Source: Pseudaeromonas paramecii (GTDB lineage Bacteria > Pseudomonadota > Gammaproteobacteria > Enterobacterales > Aeromonadaceae). Taken from it: a stretch of DNA of 64,000 nt. The stretch lies in the NCBI RefSeq assembly GCF_039540575.1, contig NZ_BAABFC010000016.1:6708-70707 (forward strand), in the 5' to 3' direction. The notes under the pieces are model-generated. The model was not told where the DNA came from. It did no database searches and saw nothing but the letters and a program-made list of their open reading frames with translations. Each line of letters opens with the position of its first letter. Within the stretch, counting starts at the first letter, position 1. Shown piece after piece: positions 50,829 through 60,308 of the stretch. Both the position numbers and the translations under genes were made by a program.

Positions 50829-52493
50829 TTAGAGCGGATTGATCTCCAGCTTGCCATCGATGCACTGGATGAGGCTAGGGCCGCCATCGCGCAACGTGGT
50901 GAGCTTCTTGCCGGCGATCTCCAAACGCAAGCCGCTGAAGAGTTTCTGCCGGGCCAGGATGCGCGCCTCAGCCAGGAAGGTCTCCTGCTGCGACTTGTTG
51001 CCCGCCAAGCGTACCTCGTGTTCGGCCAGCTGGGCCTGATGATGCTCCAGGGTGGCGGTGAGCTTCACCATCAGCTCCTCCTTCTTGGGGCTGGCGGGCA
51101 TCAGCACCAGCTTGCTGTGGGCCTCCTCCACCTGCTTGATCACATCCTGGGTATTGACCAGCTGCATCTGAATGCCCTTTTGCTGTTTCTTCAAGGCGCC
51201 GAAGATGCCCTCAATCACCAGCTCTGTGCTGTTGTCGGCCTGGGCCCCCAGGATGGCCGCCTCGATCTGCTCGCCGGCCTGGATGCGACCGCCCACCAGG
51301 GTGCCCTTGCGACCACCGGGATCCAGCACCCGCACCGAGCCCAGGGCCGTCACCTGGCTGTGCAGCATCTGGCTCTCCACCAGCACGTCCTTGTCGGAAC
51401 TCAGCTGGGCATACTGGACAAACTTGGCACCTATGTTACCCAGCGCCCGCACCACACAGGAGCAGCTCTGGCCAACTCCCGTCTGCTGATGCCCTATGAT
51501 GCCGCGGCCCACCACTATGTCGCCACCGGCCTCCAGGCTGGCGGACTCCACGAAGCCTGCCACATTGATGTCCCCACCGGCCTTGACCTGCATACCTTCG
51601 CAGACGTTGCCGCTGATCACCACGCTGCCGGTGAAGTTCACATGGCCGTAGCGGGCATCCACCACCTTGATCACCAGCACCTCATCCACCTGCATGCCCC
51701 TGTCCTGAGCGATGGGCATGCCTTCCTGGGTGGCCAACAGCTGATTGGGGTTATCGGGGTTGATCTGCGTGCCCTTGCCGGGACTGAACTGGGCATCCTT
51801 GCCCGGCTCGGCAGGCAGCTCCTCGCCGGTCACCAAAAAACCGGGCGTCCCCTGGGTGAAGGGCTGCCGCACCATCAGCACCTGACCGACCGTGACCGTG
51901 GTGATGGCCCCCAGGTTGCGCAGATCCACCCGGTCGGCACTGCCTTCCACCTGCTGGGGCATCATGGCCCGACTGGTGGCCACCTTGGGAATGAAGCGGG
52001 TATCCTGCCCCTTGACGGGTTCGCGCCCCTGGGCCAGCAACCAGTTGATGCGTTTGCCCGGCGGCGCCTTGGCCAGGGTGGTCACCAGGCTGTCCAGCAC
52101 AGTCTCATCCACCCCGCGGCAGATGCCGGCCTCCTGGATCGCGTGTTCCAGATCGGCCCGGCTCAGACTGCGGCCACCAAAGGCCGCCACCAGGGTCGCC
52201 TCGGCGCTCATGCGATCTTCGGCCACCTCTATGGTGAGCTGGGCATCGAGCCGCTGGGCCAGCACTATCTTGGAGCTGCCCAGAGCGGCCTTGCAATCGG
52301 GATGAGTCAGGGTCTCGTTAAGCGCCTCGACTGCCTCACGTATACCGGCGTCATTCACCTTGTAGAGGCGATAAGGGGACTCGGCGAGCAGTTGACGCAG
52401 GCGCGCCTCGTCGACGGCCTCACGAATGGGACGCGCCTTGAGCAGGACGAACTGCCGATCTGACGAGACGGCAAACAGATCCACGGCGGGCAT
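50829..52493 (-). CDS. FapA/DUF342 family polymer-forming protein
   Basis: A 554-residue cytoplasmic protein. The N-terminal half has the FapA-type LFAVSSDRQFVLLKA start and the KRINWLL / PAEPGKDA ... GKGTQINPDNPNQLLATQEG region. The middle (about residues 285-410) is a right-handed beta-helix-like repeat region (VNFTGSVVISGNVCEGMQVKAGGDINVAGFVESASLEAGGDIVVG cut into short strands). A C-terminal coiled coil (about 445-510) follows. Relatives (DUF342, called flagellar assembly protein A) affect flagellar or envelope assembly in some bacteria. It is convergent with rnf and not obviously linked to it. Confidence 0.82.
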   Translation of the reverse strand: MPAVDLFAVSSDRQFVLLKARPIREAVDEARLRQLLAESPYRLYKVNDAGIREAVEALNETLTHPDCKAALGSSKIVLAQRLDAQLTIEVAEDRMSAEATLVAAFGGRSLSRADLEHAIQEAGICRGVDETVLDSLVTTLAKAPPGKRINWLLAQGREPVKGQDTRFIPKVATSRAMMPQQVEGSADRVDLRNLGAITTVTVGQVLMVRQPFTQGTPGFLVTGEELPAEPGKDAQFSPGKGTQINPDNPNQLLATQEGMPIAQDRGMQVDEVLVIKVVDARYGHVNFTGSVVISGNVCEGMQVKAGGDINVAGFVESASLEAGGDIVVGRGIIGHQQTGVGQSCSCVVRALGNIGAKFVQYAQLSSDKDVLVESQMLHSQVTALGSVRVLDPGGRKGTLVGGRIQAGEQIEAAILGAQADNSTELVIEGIFGALKKQQKGIQMQLVNTQDVIKQVEEAHSKLVLMPASPKKEELMVKLTATLEHHQAQLAEHEVRLAGNKSQQETFLAEARILARQKLFSGLRLEIAGKKLTTLRDGGPSLIQCIDGKLEINPL

Positions 52494-52665
52494 GGGCGAC
52501 TCCTGAACTGGCTGAGGTACTGCTTAATTACCAGATAATTAACAGGAAACGCCGCCTGACAACAAGCCTTACCGAGTCCGCCCCGCACCAGGGCGGCGGC
52601 TTTGCAGCGGTTATGTCGTCAGGATCACAGCCCGCCACGCACCATCGGCGCCAATCAAGACCTGC

Positions 52666-55600
52666 CTAGATCGCCGCTGCGTGACGGTCGGCCGCCCGCT
52701 CTTCCACCCGGTAGGCCGCGGCCAGTTGACTGATGCCCAATCCAGGCAGCTTCTTCACCTGGATCTGCACCGGGATCCGCTCCTTGAGTGCCGCCACATG
52801 GCTGATGATGCCGATGGTCTTGCCCGAGGCGTTGAGGTTATCCAGGGCATCCAGCGCCACCTCCAGGGTCTCGGTATCCAGGGTGCCGAAGCCTTCGTCC
52901 AGGAACAGGGAGTCGATGCTGGTCTTGTGGCTGACCAGCTCCGACAAGGCCAGGGCCAGGGCCAGGCTCACCAGGAAGCTCTCGCCACCGGAGAGGGTCT
53001 TGGTGTCCCGCTGGGCATCGGCCTGCCAGGTGTCTACCACCCGCATCTCCAGGCTCTCGCCAGGCTTACGCTCCAGGCGATAACGGCCATGCAGCCGGCT
53101 GAGCTGACCGTTGGCCAGGATGATGAGATGCTCCAGGGTCAGCCCTTGGGCGAAGCGCCGGAACTTGTCCCCCTCCTTGGAACCGATCAGGTGGTTGAGC
53201 TGGGCCCACTCGTCGTAATGCTCCCGCGCCTGAGCCAACTCGTCCAGCAAGCGACCATGGGCCTGCCGGCGTTCAGTGTCCGCCGCCAGCCGCTCCTGGC
53301 ATTGCCCCAGGCGTTGCTGCACCTCGCCCTGTTGTGCCTCCAGCGCCGTCAGCTGCTCGGCCAGCGCCGCCAGGTCTTGCCTGTCTGTCGGCCGGGCGGC
53401 GGACAGGGCATCCAGCCCCGTCTGGCACTGTTCCAGCCGTCCCTGGGCCGCCAGGCGCTGCGTGTCCAGATGCCGTCTGAGCTGTTGGAGCTGCTGACGC
53501 ACCTCGTCGGGCAAACAGGCCGCCAGAAAGGCCGCCTCGTCGGCAAACATGGAGGCGTCCAGAGCCGCCTGCCACTGCTGCCTGCGTTGCGCCAGCAGTT
53601 GCTCAGCCTGCTCACTGGCCTGGCAAGCCGCCAGCCACTGCCCCTGCAGTCGATCCTTCTCGGTCTGAACCGCCGTCAAGGCGTCCCGCGCCGCCTGTAC
53701 ATCGGCCTCGGCCTGCTGCAGCTGAGCCTGGGACTCCGCCTTGAGCTGGGCTATGCTGGCCGCCCCCACCAGTGCCTGCCGGCGAGCCAGCAATCCCTGC
53801 AGCTGTTCGGTCAGCGCGCTCAGCCGTTGCGCCTGGCGGGCCTGCTCGGCCTGCAACTGGGGTACGCGTGCCTGTTGGAGTGACAGCTCGGCCGCCTGCG
53901 TCGCCTGCTGTGACCGCGCCGCCTGCAGTTGCGCCTGGAGTGCCTGCAGCCGTGCCACCCCAAGCTGCAGATCGGCCAGCCAGCGCAGTGGCTCTTGCGC
54001 TGGCATACTCAGCCCGACCTTGGCCAACCCCTGGGCCAATTGCGTACGGGCCTCATCCAGCGACTGTTGCTGCGCTCTTTCCTGCCCCTGCAGGGCCTCC
54101 TGCTGCTGGGTGAGCTGCGCCTGTTGCGCCGACAACTGATCCCACTGCTGCTGGAGCTGTTGCTCCTGCTGGCGAACGCCGCCTAAGCGCCGCTCCGCCT
54201 GTAATAACGCCTGTTGCCACTGCTGCCACTGGCGCAACGCCTGCTCGCTGTGTTGCAACGCGGCGGTGGCCTGGGTCAAGGCCGCCTCCAGGCCGGCACT
54301 CTCCTCCAACCCCAGGTTCAGATCCTCCGGCTGCAGCCGCTGCCACTGTTGCGCCAGGGTAGCCAGTTCGCCTTGCCAAGCCGGCGTGCGGGCGGCCTCC
54401 TGCTCCTGCTGCTCGGCCAGCCACTTGAGCTCGGTGCTCAGGGCATTACCGCGGTCCTTGAGCGCCTCCAGTTGCTGCTGCGCCAAGGCCAACTCGGCCT
54501 CCAGCTCGGCATGGGATTGGCTGTTCGCCACCTGGGGCAACGGATGCTCGGTGGCGCCGCACACCGGACAGGGACAGCCGGGGATCAAGGATTGGCGCAG
54601 GGCCGCCAGCTGTACGGCGGCCTGGATTTCCTGCTGCCGCTGCGACAGGACATGGCAGTGTTGCTGCTGCTGGCGATACTGCTCACGCAGAGCATCCCGC
54701 TCCTGTGCCAAGGCCGTCAGACGCGCCTGCCGTTCGGCCTGCTGTGCCGCCCCTTGACGGGCCTGATCTTGCAGCTGCCGATAACGAGCCAGGAGTGGTG
54801 GCAGCTGCAGCAAGCAGGCCTGTCGTTGCTGCGCCGCCTGTTGTGCCAACAGCAGCGACTCGCCGACCTCGGGATGCTCGCCCTGCCCCTGTAGCTGGCG
54901 CAATGCCGCCAGGGCGTCGGCCGTCGCGGCCTGCGCCAACGACAACGCCTGATGCAGCGGCGCGCGTTGTGCCTCCAGCTGCTGCAGCCGGGCAGCCTGG
55001 GCGGCTCGCCGTGCCGTCAGTTCCAGCAGGTCCGCCGCCATCTGCTGCTGCTGCTCGAGTTGCCACTGCCACAACGGCAAGCGATCCGACAAGGGCGCCA
55101 GAGGCAGCAAGGGCGTCAACTCTGCCTCCAGCTCTCGGATGGCCTGCTGGCTCTGCGCTTGCTGCTGTTCAAGTGCCGCCACGATTTGAGCCTGCTCGCG
55201 CCAGGCAGTCTCGCTTTGCTGTGCGTCCTTGACGAGAACCGCCTGCTGCTCCGTCAGTCCCTGACTCGCCAGCTCCAACGGCAGCAACTCCTGCTCTATC
55301 AACGTCTGGCGGACTTGAAACGCCGCCTGGGCCTGATGCAGCCGCGCCTGCGCCTGTTCAACCGTCTGCGCCTGTTCCGCTGACGCCTGCGCCAGTTCCT
55401 GCTGCCGCAGGGCCAATGCCTCCCGCGATGCCGACTGTTGCCGCACCCTCACCTGCTGTTCCTGCCAGCGACCGTAGTCCAGCATCAACTTCTGCGCCGG
55501 CTCATCCTGGGCCAGCCGAGCCAGTTGCGGTGCCGCCTCGGCTTCTTGTTGCGCCAGGGTCGCCAGGACCTGCTCAGCCTGCTGCCGTTGCTGCTCGGCA

Positions 55601-56358
55601 CGCCGCCAATCCTGCCACCATTGGCTGGCTTGCCGTACCGCCCCCAGCGCATTCTGTAGCTGAACCAGTTGCTGCTGATGGGCGGTCAGGTCGGCCTGCA
55701 GAGCCAGCCGCGCCGCTTCCGGCAACAGCGATACTCCCTCCAGGCGAGCCTGCAGGGTGTCGCAGGCCTCCTTCATCTGTTTACTTTTATCAAACACGGC
55801 ACAGGAGATGCGGCCATAGATTTCGGTACCGGTCAGCTCCTCCAACAGCTCGGCCCGCTCATTGGCCGGAGCATGCAAGAAGGCCGCAAATTCCCCCTGG
55901 GAGAGCAGCATGGATTTGGTGAAGCGAGCAAAATCGAGGCCAGTGAGGCTGGCCACCGCCTCCAGCTTGTCCCGCACCTTGTCCGCCAGTATCTGGCCAT
56001 CGGCCAGCCGCGCCAGCTCCACCTGGGGGGGCTGCAGATTGCCATCCGGCTGCAAGCGGGCACGCCGCTGACTCCAGAAGGCCCGATACCCCACGCCCTT
56101 GACCTCAAACTCCACCTCGGCCAGACACTCGGCGCAATGGCGGGTCATCAATTCGTTCTGAGTGGGGCTCACCTGCAGCCGCGGGGTCTGGTGATACAAG
56201 GCCAGACAGATGGCATCCAGCAGGGTGCTCTTACCCGCCCCGGTTGGCCCCGTGATGGCAAACAAGCCGCCGCCGGCAAACGGCGCCAACCGAAAGTCGA
56301 TCTTCCACTCCCCCCGCAGGGCGTTGAGATTCTTCAGCCGCAGGCTCAGTATCTTCAT
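52666..56358 (-). CDS. sbcC: Exonuclease subunit SbcC
   Basis: A 1230-residue SMC-like ATPase, the partner of the SbcD nuclease. Walker A GPTGAGKSTLLDAICLALY is near the N-terminus, two very long Gln/Ala/Leu-rich coiled-coil arms flank a zinc-hook CPVC (in GCPCPVCGATEHP) near residue 590, and the C-terminus has LSGGESFLVSLALALALSEL and LFLDEGFGTLD. The complex opens hairpins and removes palindromes and protein-blocked DNA ends. It is longer than E. coli SbcC (1048), mainly in the coiled coils. It overlaps sbcD by four bases. Confidence 0.97.
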   Translation of the reverse strand: MKILSLRLKNLNALRGEWKIDFRLAPFAGGGLFAITGPTGAGKSTLLDAICLALYHQTPRLQVSPTQNELMTRHCAECLAEVEFEVKGVGYRAFWSQRRARLQPDGNLQPPQVELARLADGQILADKVRDKLEAVASLTGLDFARFTKSMLLSQGEFAAFLHAPANERAELLEELTGTEIYGRISCAVFDKSKQMKEACDTLQARLEGVSLLPEAARLALQADLTAHQQQLVQLQNALGAVRQASQWWQDWRRAEQQRQQAEQVLATLAQQEAEAAPQLARLAQDEPAQKLMLDYGRWQEQQVRVRQQSASREALALRQQELAQASAEQAQTVEQAQARLHQAQAAFQVRQTLIEQELLPLELASQGLTEQQAVLVKDAQQSETAWREQAQIVAALEQQQAQSQQAIRELEAELTPLLPLAPLSDRLPLWQWQLEQQQQMAADLLELTARRAAQAARLQQLEAQRAPLHQALSLAQAATADALAALRQLQGQGEHPEVGESLLLAQQAAQQRQACLLQLPPLLARYRQLQDQARQGAAQQAERQARLTALAQERDALREQYRQQQQHCHVLSQRQQEIQAAVQLAALRQSLIPGCPCPVCGATEHPLPQVANSQSHAELEAELALAQQQLEALKDRGNALSTELKWLAEQQEQEAARTPAWQGELATLAQQWQRLQPEDLNLGLEESAGLEAALTQATAALQHSEQALRQWQQWQQALLQAERRLGGVRQQEQQLQQQWDQLSAQQAQLTQQQEALQGQERAQQQSLDEARTQLAQGLAKVGLSMPAQEPLRWLADLQLGVARLQALQAQLQAARSQQATQAAELSLQQARVPQLQAEQARQAQRLSALTEQLQGLLARRQALVGAASIAQLKAESQAQLQQAEADVQAARDALTAVQTEKDRLQGQWLAACQASEQAEQLLAQRRQQWQAALDASMFADEAAFLAACLPDEVRQQLQQLRRHLDTQRLAAQGRLEQCQTGLDALSAARPTDRQDLAALAEQLTALEAQQGEVQQRLGQCQERLAADTERRQAHGRLLDELAQAREHYDEWAQLNHLIGSKEGDKFRRFAQGLTLEHLIILANGQLSRLHGRYRLERKPGESLEMRVVDTWQADAQRDTKTLSGGESFLVSLALALALSELVSHKTSIDSLFLDEGFGTLDTETLEVALDALDNLNASGKTIGIISHVAALKERIPVQIQVKKLPGLGISQLAAAYRVEERAADRHAAAI

Positions 56359-57602
56359 GCGCTCGCCTCCTGCGCCGGATCCTCAAGCTCCGTCAGCACC
56401 AGGTTGAAGTGGTCTATCAGGCGTTGCCGCCGTGCATCCTGGGCTTCGCCCGTCAGACTCTCCTCTTGCGCCAAGCGGCGCGCAAAGACCTCGTGCGGCG
56501 TCAGCTCACTCAAGGTTTCGGTCGGTTCCCCCTGCCAGACCGAACTCTGCTCGCGGACGCGCCTAAGCAGCAACACCTCCACCGGCAGCGCCGCACTCAC
56601 CTGCTCGATACGTGCCTGCAGATCCCCCAGATACCCCTGATGCGTCACCTCCAGATCCAGCCACAACGGCTGGCCAGCGGGCACGGACAAGTCCGTCATC
56701 TGGTTGCAGAGCGATTCGACGCTGCCGCTCAGACGCGCCATGGGCTGCCAACAGGGTACCAGCAAGGGGGTTATCTCGGGGGGCTGGGCATCATCCCAGT
56801 TCAGTAGCAGCACCTGTTTGGACTGCTCCAGCTCGTCAAAACTCATGGCCAGGGGGGCGCCGCAATAGCGTACCGTGGCAAGTCCACCGACGTGCTGGGG
56901 TCGGTGGATATGCCCCAACGCCAGATAGTCAAACTCAGGTAATACCGACAGGGGCAACGCATCCAGGGTGCCAATATAAAGATCCCGCACCGACTCGCTG
57001 CGACTCGCCCCCACCAAGGTCAGATGCCCGGTAGCCAGAATGGGCAACTTGCGGCCAGTACGTTCTAGATGAGCAGCCTGCTGCACCTGTGCCAGCTGAT
57101 GGAGCGAATGATAGGTATCGGCCAAGGCCTGCTGCAGGGCCTGCTGCTTGTCGAGGGCTGACTCGCCTGCTGCGGATAACAGCAGATCCCGGGCGCGAAG
57201 ATAGGGCACGGCACACAAGAGCGCGCCCGGTTCACCTTGGCGATCCTTGAGCAACAACACCCGATCCGGCGCGGCAGCCGGGCCGGCCACCACCTGGGTA
57301 TTCAGGCAGGCCAACAGCTCGCGCGACTCATTCAGCGTGGCCACAGAGTCGTGATTACCCCCCAGGATCACCAGTCGACAGCCGGTTGCCTGCACATCGA
57401 CGACGAAGCGGTTATAGAGGGTACGGGCGTAACTGGGCGGTGTCCCCGTATCAAAGATATCACCCACCACCAGCAAGACATCCACATCAAACTGCCGTAT
57501 CTGTGCCAACAGCCAGTCAAGAAAGGCCTGGTGTTCGGAGGCTCGGCTCTTGCCGTAAAACGACTGGCCAAGATGCCAATCAGAGGTATGGAGTATCCGC
57601 AT
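56355..57602 (-). CDS. sbcD: Exonuclease subunit SbcD
   Basis: A 415-residue Mre11-like nuclease. The metallophosphoesterase motifs are in order: DWHLGQ, VVGDIFDTG, GGNHDSV, and ALGHIHRPQ with ATGHL before it. The start MRILHTSDWHLGQSFYGKSR is typical. The C-terminal part (about 290-415) is the SbcD capping region. With SbcC it cleaves DNA hairpins in an ATP-dependent way. It is the first gene of the sbcDC pair. Confidence 0.97.
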   Translation of the reverse strand: MRILHTSDWHLGQSFYGKSRASEHQAFLDWLLAQIRQFDVDVLLVVGDIFDTGTPPSYARTLYNRFVVDVQATGCRLVILGGNHDSVATLNESRELLACLNTQVVAGPAAAPDRVLLLKDRQGEPGALLCAVPYLRARDLLLSAAGESALDKQQALQQALADTYHSLHQLAQVQQAAHLERTGRKLPILATGHLTLVGASRSESVRDLYIGTLDALPLSVLPEFDYLALGHIHRPQHVGGLATVRYCGAPLAMSFDELEQSKQVLLLNWDDAQPPEITPLLVPCWQPMARLSGSVESLCNQMTDLSVPAGQPLWLDLEVTHQGYLGDLQARIEQVSAALPVEVLLLRRVREQSSVWQGEPTETLSELTPHEVFARRLAQEESLTGEAQDARRQRLIDHFNLVLTELEDPAQEASA

Positions 57603-57754
57603 GAAAAACCTGAAAACAACAGATAGATGGTTTGCATGCTAACACGGTGAACACATGGAGGTGATGTCGATGGCAGCAAGAGATGGCTGGCATGGCAGAT
57701 CAATAGCATTGCTTGAAATCAGCAAGCGGACAGAGGCAACACCTAGCAAAGGAG

Positions 57755-57787
57755 CAAAAAAGAAGCGCCACCTTGAGTGACGCTTCT
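57755..57787 (-). terminator. Intrinsic terminator after the XRE regulator
   Basis: On the minus strand AGAAGCGTCAC and GTGGCGCTTCT form an 11-base stem with one mismatch around a short loop, followed by TTTTTT. It follows the stop at 57792 directly. Confidence 0.82.
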
Positions 57788-57791
57788 CGAT

Positions 57792-58055
57792 TTACTTGCT
57801 GTATTGTTCCGGACTGATCTGGCCAATTTCGGGGGCCACCTTGTCCGCCAACAACCACAGGGTGAAGGAGTGAAGTTGCTCTTGATGAGCCAGAGACACC
57901 AAAAAGGCGCCCCCTACTTCGCGATAGCCTAATTCGTAATTTTTCAGCGTAGTGGGCGGTACGCCCAACAGCTCGGCAAACTTGGGCCGGCTCAGGCCGA
58001 TAGTTTCACGAATTTGACGGATTTTTTGTCCAACGGAGACATTACTCGGATTCAT
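57792..58055 (-). CDS. Small XRE-family DNA-binding regulator
   Basis: An 87-residue protein with one helix-turn-helix of the Cro/CI type (residues 8-62: VGQKIRQIRETIGLSRPKFAELLGVPPTTLKNYELGYREV), and a short helical tail. The start at 58055 is chosen because AGGAA precedes it and the DNA-binding domain begins there; the frame is open to 58193 but that part looks non-coding and AT-rich. It stands alone, with no phage or toxin gene beside it. Its targets are unknown; dyads upstream (about 58298-58389) might be operators. Confidence 0.82.
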   Translation of the reverse strand: MNPSNVSVGQKIRQIRETIGLSRPKFAELLGVPPTTLKNYELGYREVGGAFLVSLAHQEQLHSFTLWLLADKVAPEIGQISPEQYSK

Positions 58056-58702
58056 ACGATTCCTCACACATCCAGCGGTACTACCGCATAGGGTTAGTAG
58101 TGATTGCCATGTATCAGTTTTATCCGGCTCCGTTTTTTCGTTTTTCTGTTTTTTATGATGTAGTGCTTCAACCAGCACCCAAGCGGGGCGCATCTTAAAC
58201 CGTCAAACTTGTCAGGTAAACTAATTAATCATCCTCTGATATTGTGATCCATTTCGCCCCACCTTGCCATCTGGAACCTCAGAGGGTCAAACCAGTTAGA
58301 TCAGACTCGATATGATCTCTATATCTCTTGAGACTCAACATAGGTCGGCAGGTTTCATTCTTCCATGGAAAAAACTATCAGATCAGACCAGCCAACATCC
58401 CAGCCCCCTTTTTGACGCTGAAGCCTTGAACCTTTAGGAGCACTTACGAACCCAGCATCGAGCATTTAGACACATACTTAACTCACGCTTAACCCGGTGC
58501 AGTACCACCACAAAAAAGTCGATCCTTGTCATATAAGTAGTCTAGACTGACATAGGCTAAGGCTCATACGGCAACCAGCCTGTTTGTCCAGATGAGTACT
58601 TTATTTTTGCTCCCCCCTTTATTTGTGGCTTAGCACTGACAGATAATGTGGGTCGCATCACAAATCCGGCAATGCCGGTATTCCTAAGTCGAGGAGATAA
58701 CA
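58056..58702. other. Long AT-rich intergenic region upstream of the OmpA-family gene
   Basis: I see no gene in these 647 bases. They must hold the promoters of the divergent XRE gene and of the porin gene. They contain an AGATCA-N9-TGATCT dyad (58298-58318), a second copy of AGATCAGAC (58380-58388), and AGGAGA at 58693-58698 as the porin ribosome-binding site. I could not pick out one convincing -35/-10 pair for the porin gene. Confidence 0.5.
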
Positions 58703-59722
58703 ATGCAAAAGACAGTGGCATCTACTCTGGTGGCAAGCTTCATCGCCGCCTTGACCTTCGCTTCAAACGTTCAAGCAGATGACGCCGAGGGCGCCTTCGT
58801 GGGTGGCGGTGTAGGTTGGAGCAACTATGCGGACATCGATGGTCTGGGTCTGCCGACCGACGACAACGCTACCTCCTATCGTCTGTTTGGTGGTTACACC
58901 TTCAATCAGTACTGGGGCCTGGAAGCCGGTTACAACTGGCTGGGTGACGCCGAAGTCAATGGTGACACTTACCGTGCAAACGGCGTAAACCTGTCCGTGA
59001 TCCCGCGTTATCCGCTGACCGACAAGTTTGCCATTTTGGGTGAACTGGGTGTCATGTTCTCCGATGTGAAGAACGACAGCTTCGGCACCAGCGATAACGG
59101 CACCGATGGCGTATTTGGTCTGGGTGCGGCATATCGCGTATCAGACCCCTTGGATCTGCAACTGCGTTATCGTGTTTATCATGACCTGGGCGACAGCTCT
59201 ACCGGCAATACCAATGTTCACAACGTGAGCCTGGAAGCTGTCTACTATCCGACCCGCACCACCTACGTGGCACCGGCCCCGGAACCCGCCCCGGAACCCG
59301 CTCCTGAGCCGGTAATCGAGACCAAGACCTTCACCCTGTCTTCAGACGTCATGTTTGACTTCAACAAGGCATCCTTGAAGAGCGAGGGTATGACCGCACT
59401 GGATCAGCTGTACACCAACATCAAGGCTGAACAACCCACTGACGGTACCATTGTCGTGTACGGTTACACCGACCGTATCGGTTCCGAGCAGTACAACCAA
59501 ACTCTGTCTGAAAAGCGTGCTCAGACCGTTGCCGACTACTTCGTCCAGAAGGGTATCCCGGCTGACAAGGTTTCTGCCGTCGGTCGTGGCGAAGCAGACT
59601 CCGTCACCGGTAGCAGCTGTGACAGCATCAAGAAGCGCAAGGATCTGATCGTGTGTCTGGCTCCGGATCGTCGGGTCAACATCGAAGTGACCGGCACCAA
59701 GCAAGTGACCGTACAGCCCTAA
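58703..59722 (+). CDS. OmpA-family outer-membrane protein
   Basis: A 339-residue porin-like protein. The signal peptide is residues 1-25 (cut after NVQA). An eight-stranded beta-barrel domain (about 28-190: FVGGGVGWSNYADID, GGYTFNQYWGLEAGYNWLG) is joined by an Ala-Pro-Glu repeat linker (about 191-206) to a peptidoglycan-binding OmpA domain (about 208-335: FDFNKASLKSEGM, VYGYTDRIGSEQYNQTLSEKRAQTVADYF). Two cysteines near the end (SSCDSIKKRKDLIVCLAPDRR) match the C-terminal disulfide of OmpA. Codon use (GGT, CGT, CTG) suggests very high expression. It is the main OmpA candidate. Confidence 0.95.
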   Translation: MQKTVASTLVASFIAALTFASNVQADDAEGAFVGGGVGWSNYADIDGLGLPTDDNATSYRLFGGYTFNQYWGLEAGYNWLGDAEVNGDTYRANGVNLSVIPRYPLTDKFAILGELGVMFSDVKNDSFGTSDNGTDGVFGLGAAYRVSDPLDLQLRYRVYHDLGDSSTGNTNVHNVSLEAVYYPTRTTYVAPAPEPAPEPAPEPVIETKTFTLSSDVMFDFNKASLKSEGMTALDQLYTNIKAEQPTDGTIVVYGYTDRIGSEQYNQTLSEKRAQTVADYFVQKGIPADKVSAVGRGEADSVTGSSCDSIKKRKDLIVCLAPDRRVNIEVTGTKQVTVQP

Positions 59723-59745
59723 GCGATACAGTAAAAATGATTGAC

Positions 59746-59770
59746 AAAACCGCCTTCGGGCGGTTTTTTA
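59746..59770 (+). terminator. Intrinsic terminator after the OmpA-family gene
   Basis: AAAACCGCC and GGCGGTTTT form a stem around the stable TTCG tetraloop, followed by TTA. It lies 24 bases after the stop codon. Confidence 0.9.
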
Positions 59771-59848
59771 TTGTCGCTCGTTTGCTAGGTCACAATAGCG
59801 CCATAGCCTTAATCACCCCCCCCAACGGATACACAGTGGAGTACTTAG

Positions 59849-60094
59849 ATGAACAATCGGCAATCCATCGATAAAGCCAGCCTGCTAGCAAAGGCCAATC
59901 AGTTGATCCAGTCTCACGAAAACTACCAGTCGGGCATGGTAGCCAATGAGGTAGAAGAAAAGGCGGGAGTGTTAGTCTTTAAGGGGGAGTTCTTCTTGGA
60001 TGAAAATGGACTACCGACACCACGCACAACCATCGTATTCAACATCTTCAAGCAGCTGGCAACGGAACTCTCCAAGCAGTACCGCCTAGAGTAA
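59849..60094 (+). CDS. yciN: DUF2498 family protein YciN
   Basis: An 81-residue protein that follows E. coli YciN: LLAKANQLIQSHENYQSGM, VEEKAGVLVFKGEFFLDENGLPTP, TTIVFNIFKQLATELSKQYRLE. GGAG lies seven bases before the ATG. It is a single gene between the porin and nadA. An imperfect hairpin at about 60258-60291 (GCCATG-CCAGTCA and its near complement) lies between it and convergent nadA, without a clear T-run. The function is unknown. Confidence 0.9.
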   Translation: MNNRQSIDKASLLAKANQLIQSHENYQSGMVANEVEEKAGVLVFKGEFFLDENGLPTPRTTIVFNIFKQLATELSKQYRLE

Positions 60095-60308
60095 TTGGCA
60101 TGTCATGCCTCATGATCTGACGGATATGAACAACCTCTATCTCGATCACCTAGCACAGTGCTTAGTAGCCGAATTGGTTAGACTAAGCCGCTAACAAGAC
60201 AAAGCGCCTAGTGGATCGGCAACCAGGCGACGAGGGATCTAACTGCAAGGGCAATCAGCCATGCCAGTCAAAACGCCTGACTGACATGGCTTTAAACAGA
60301 GATGGTCG

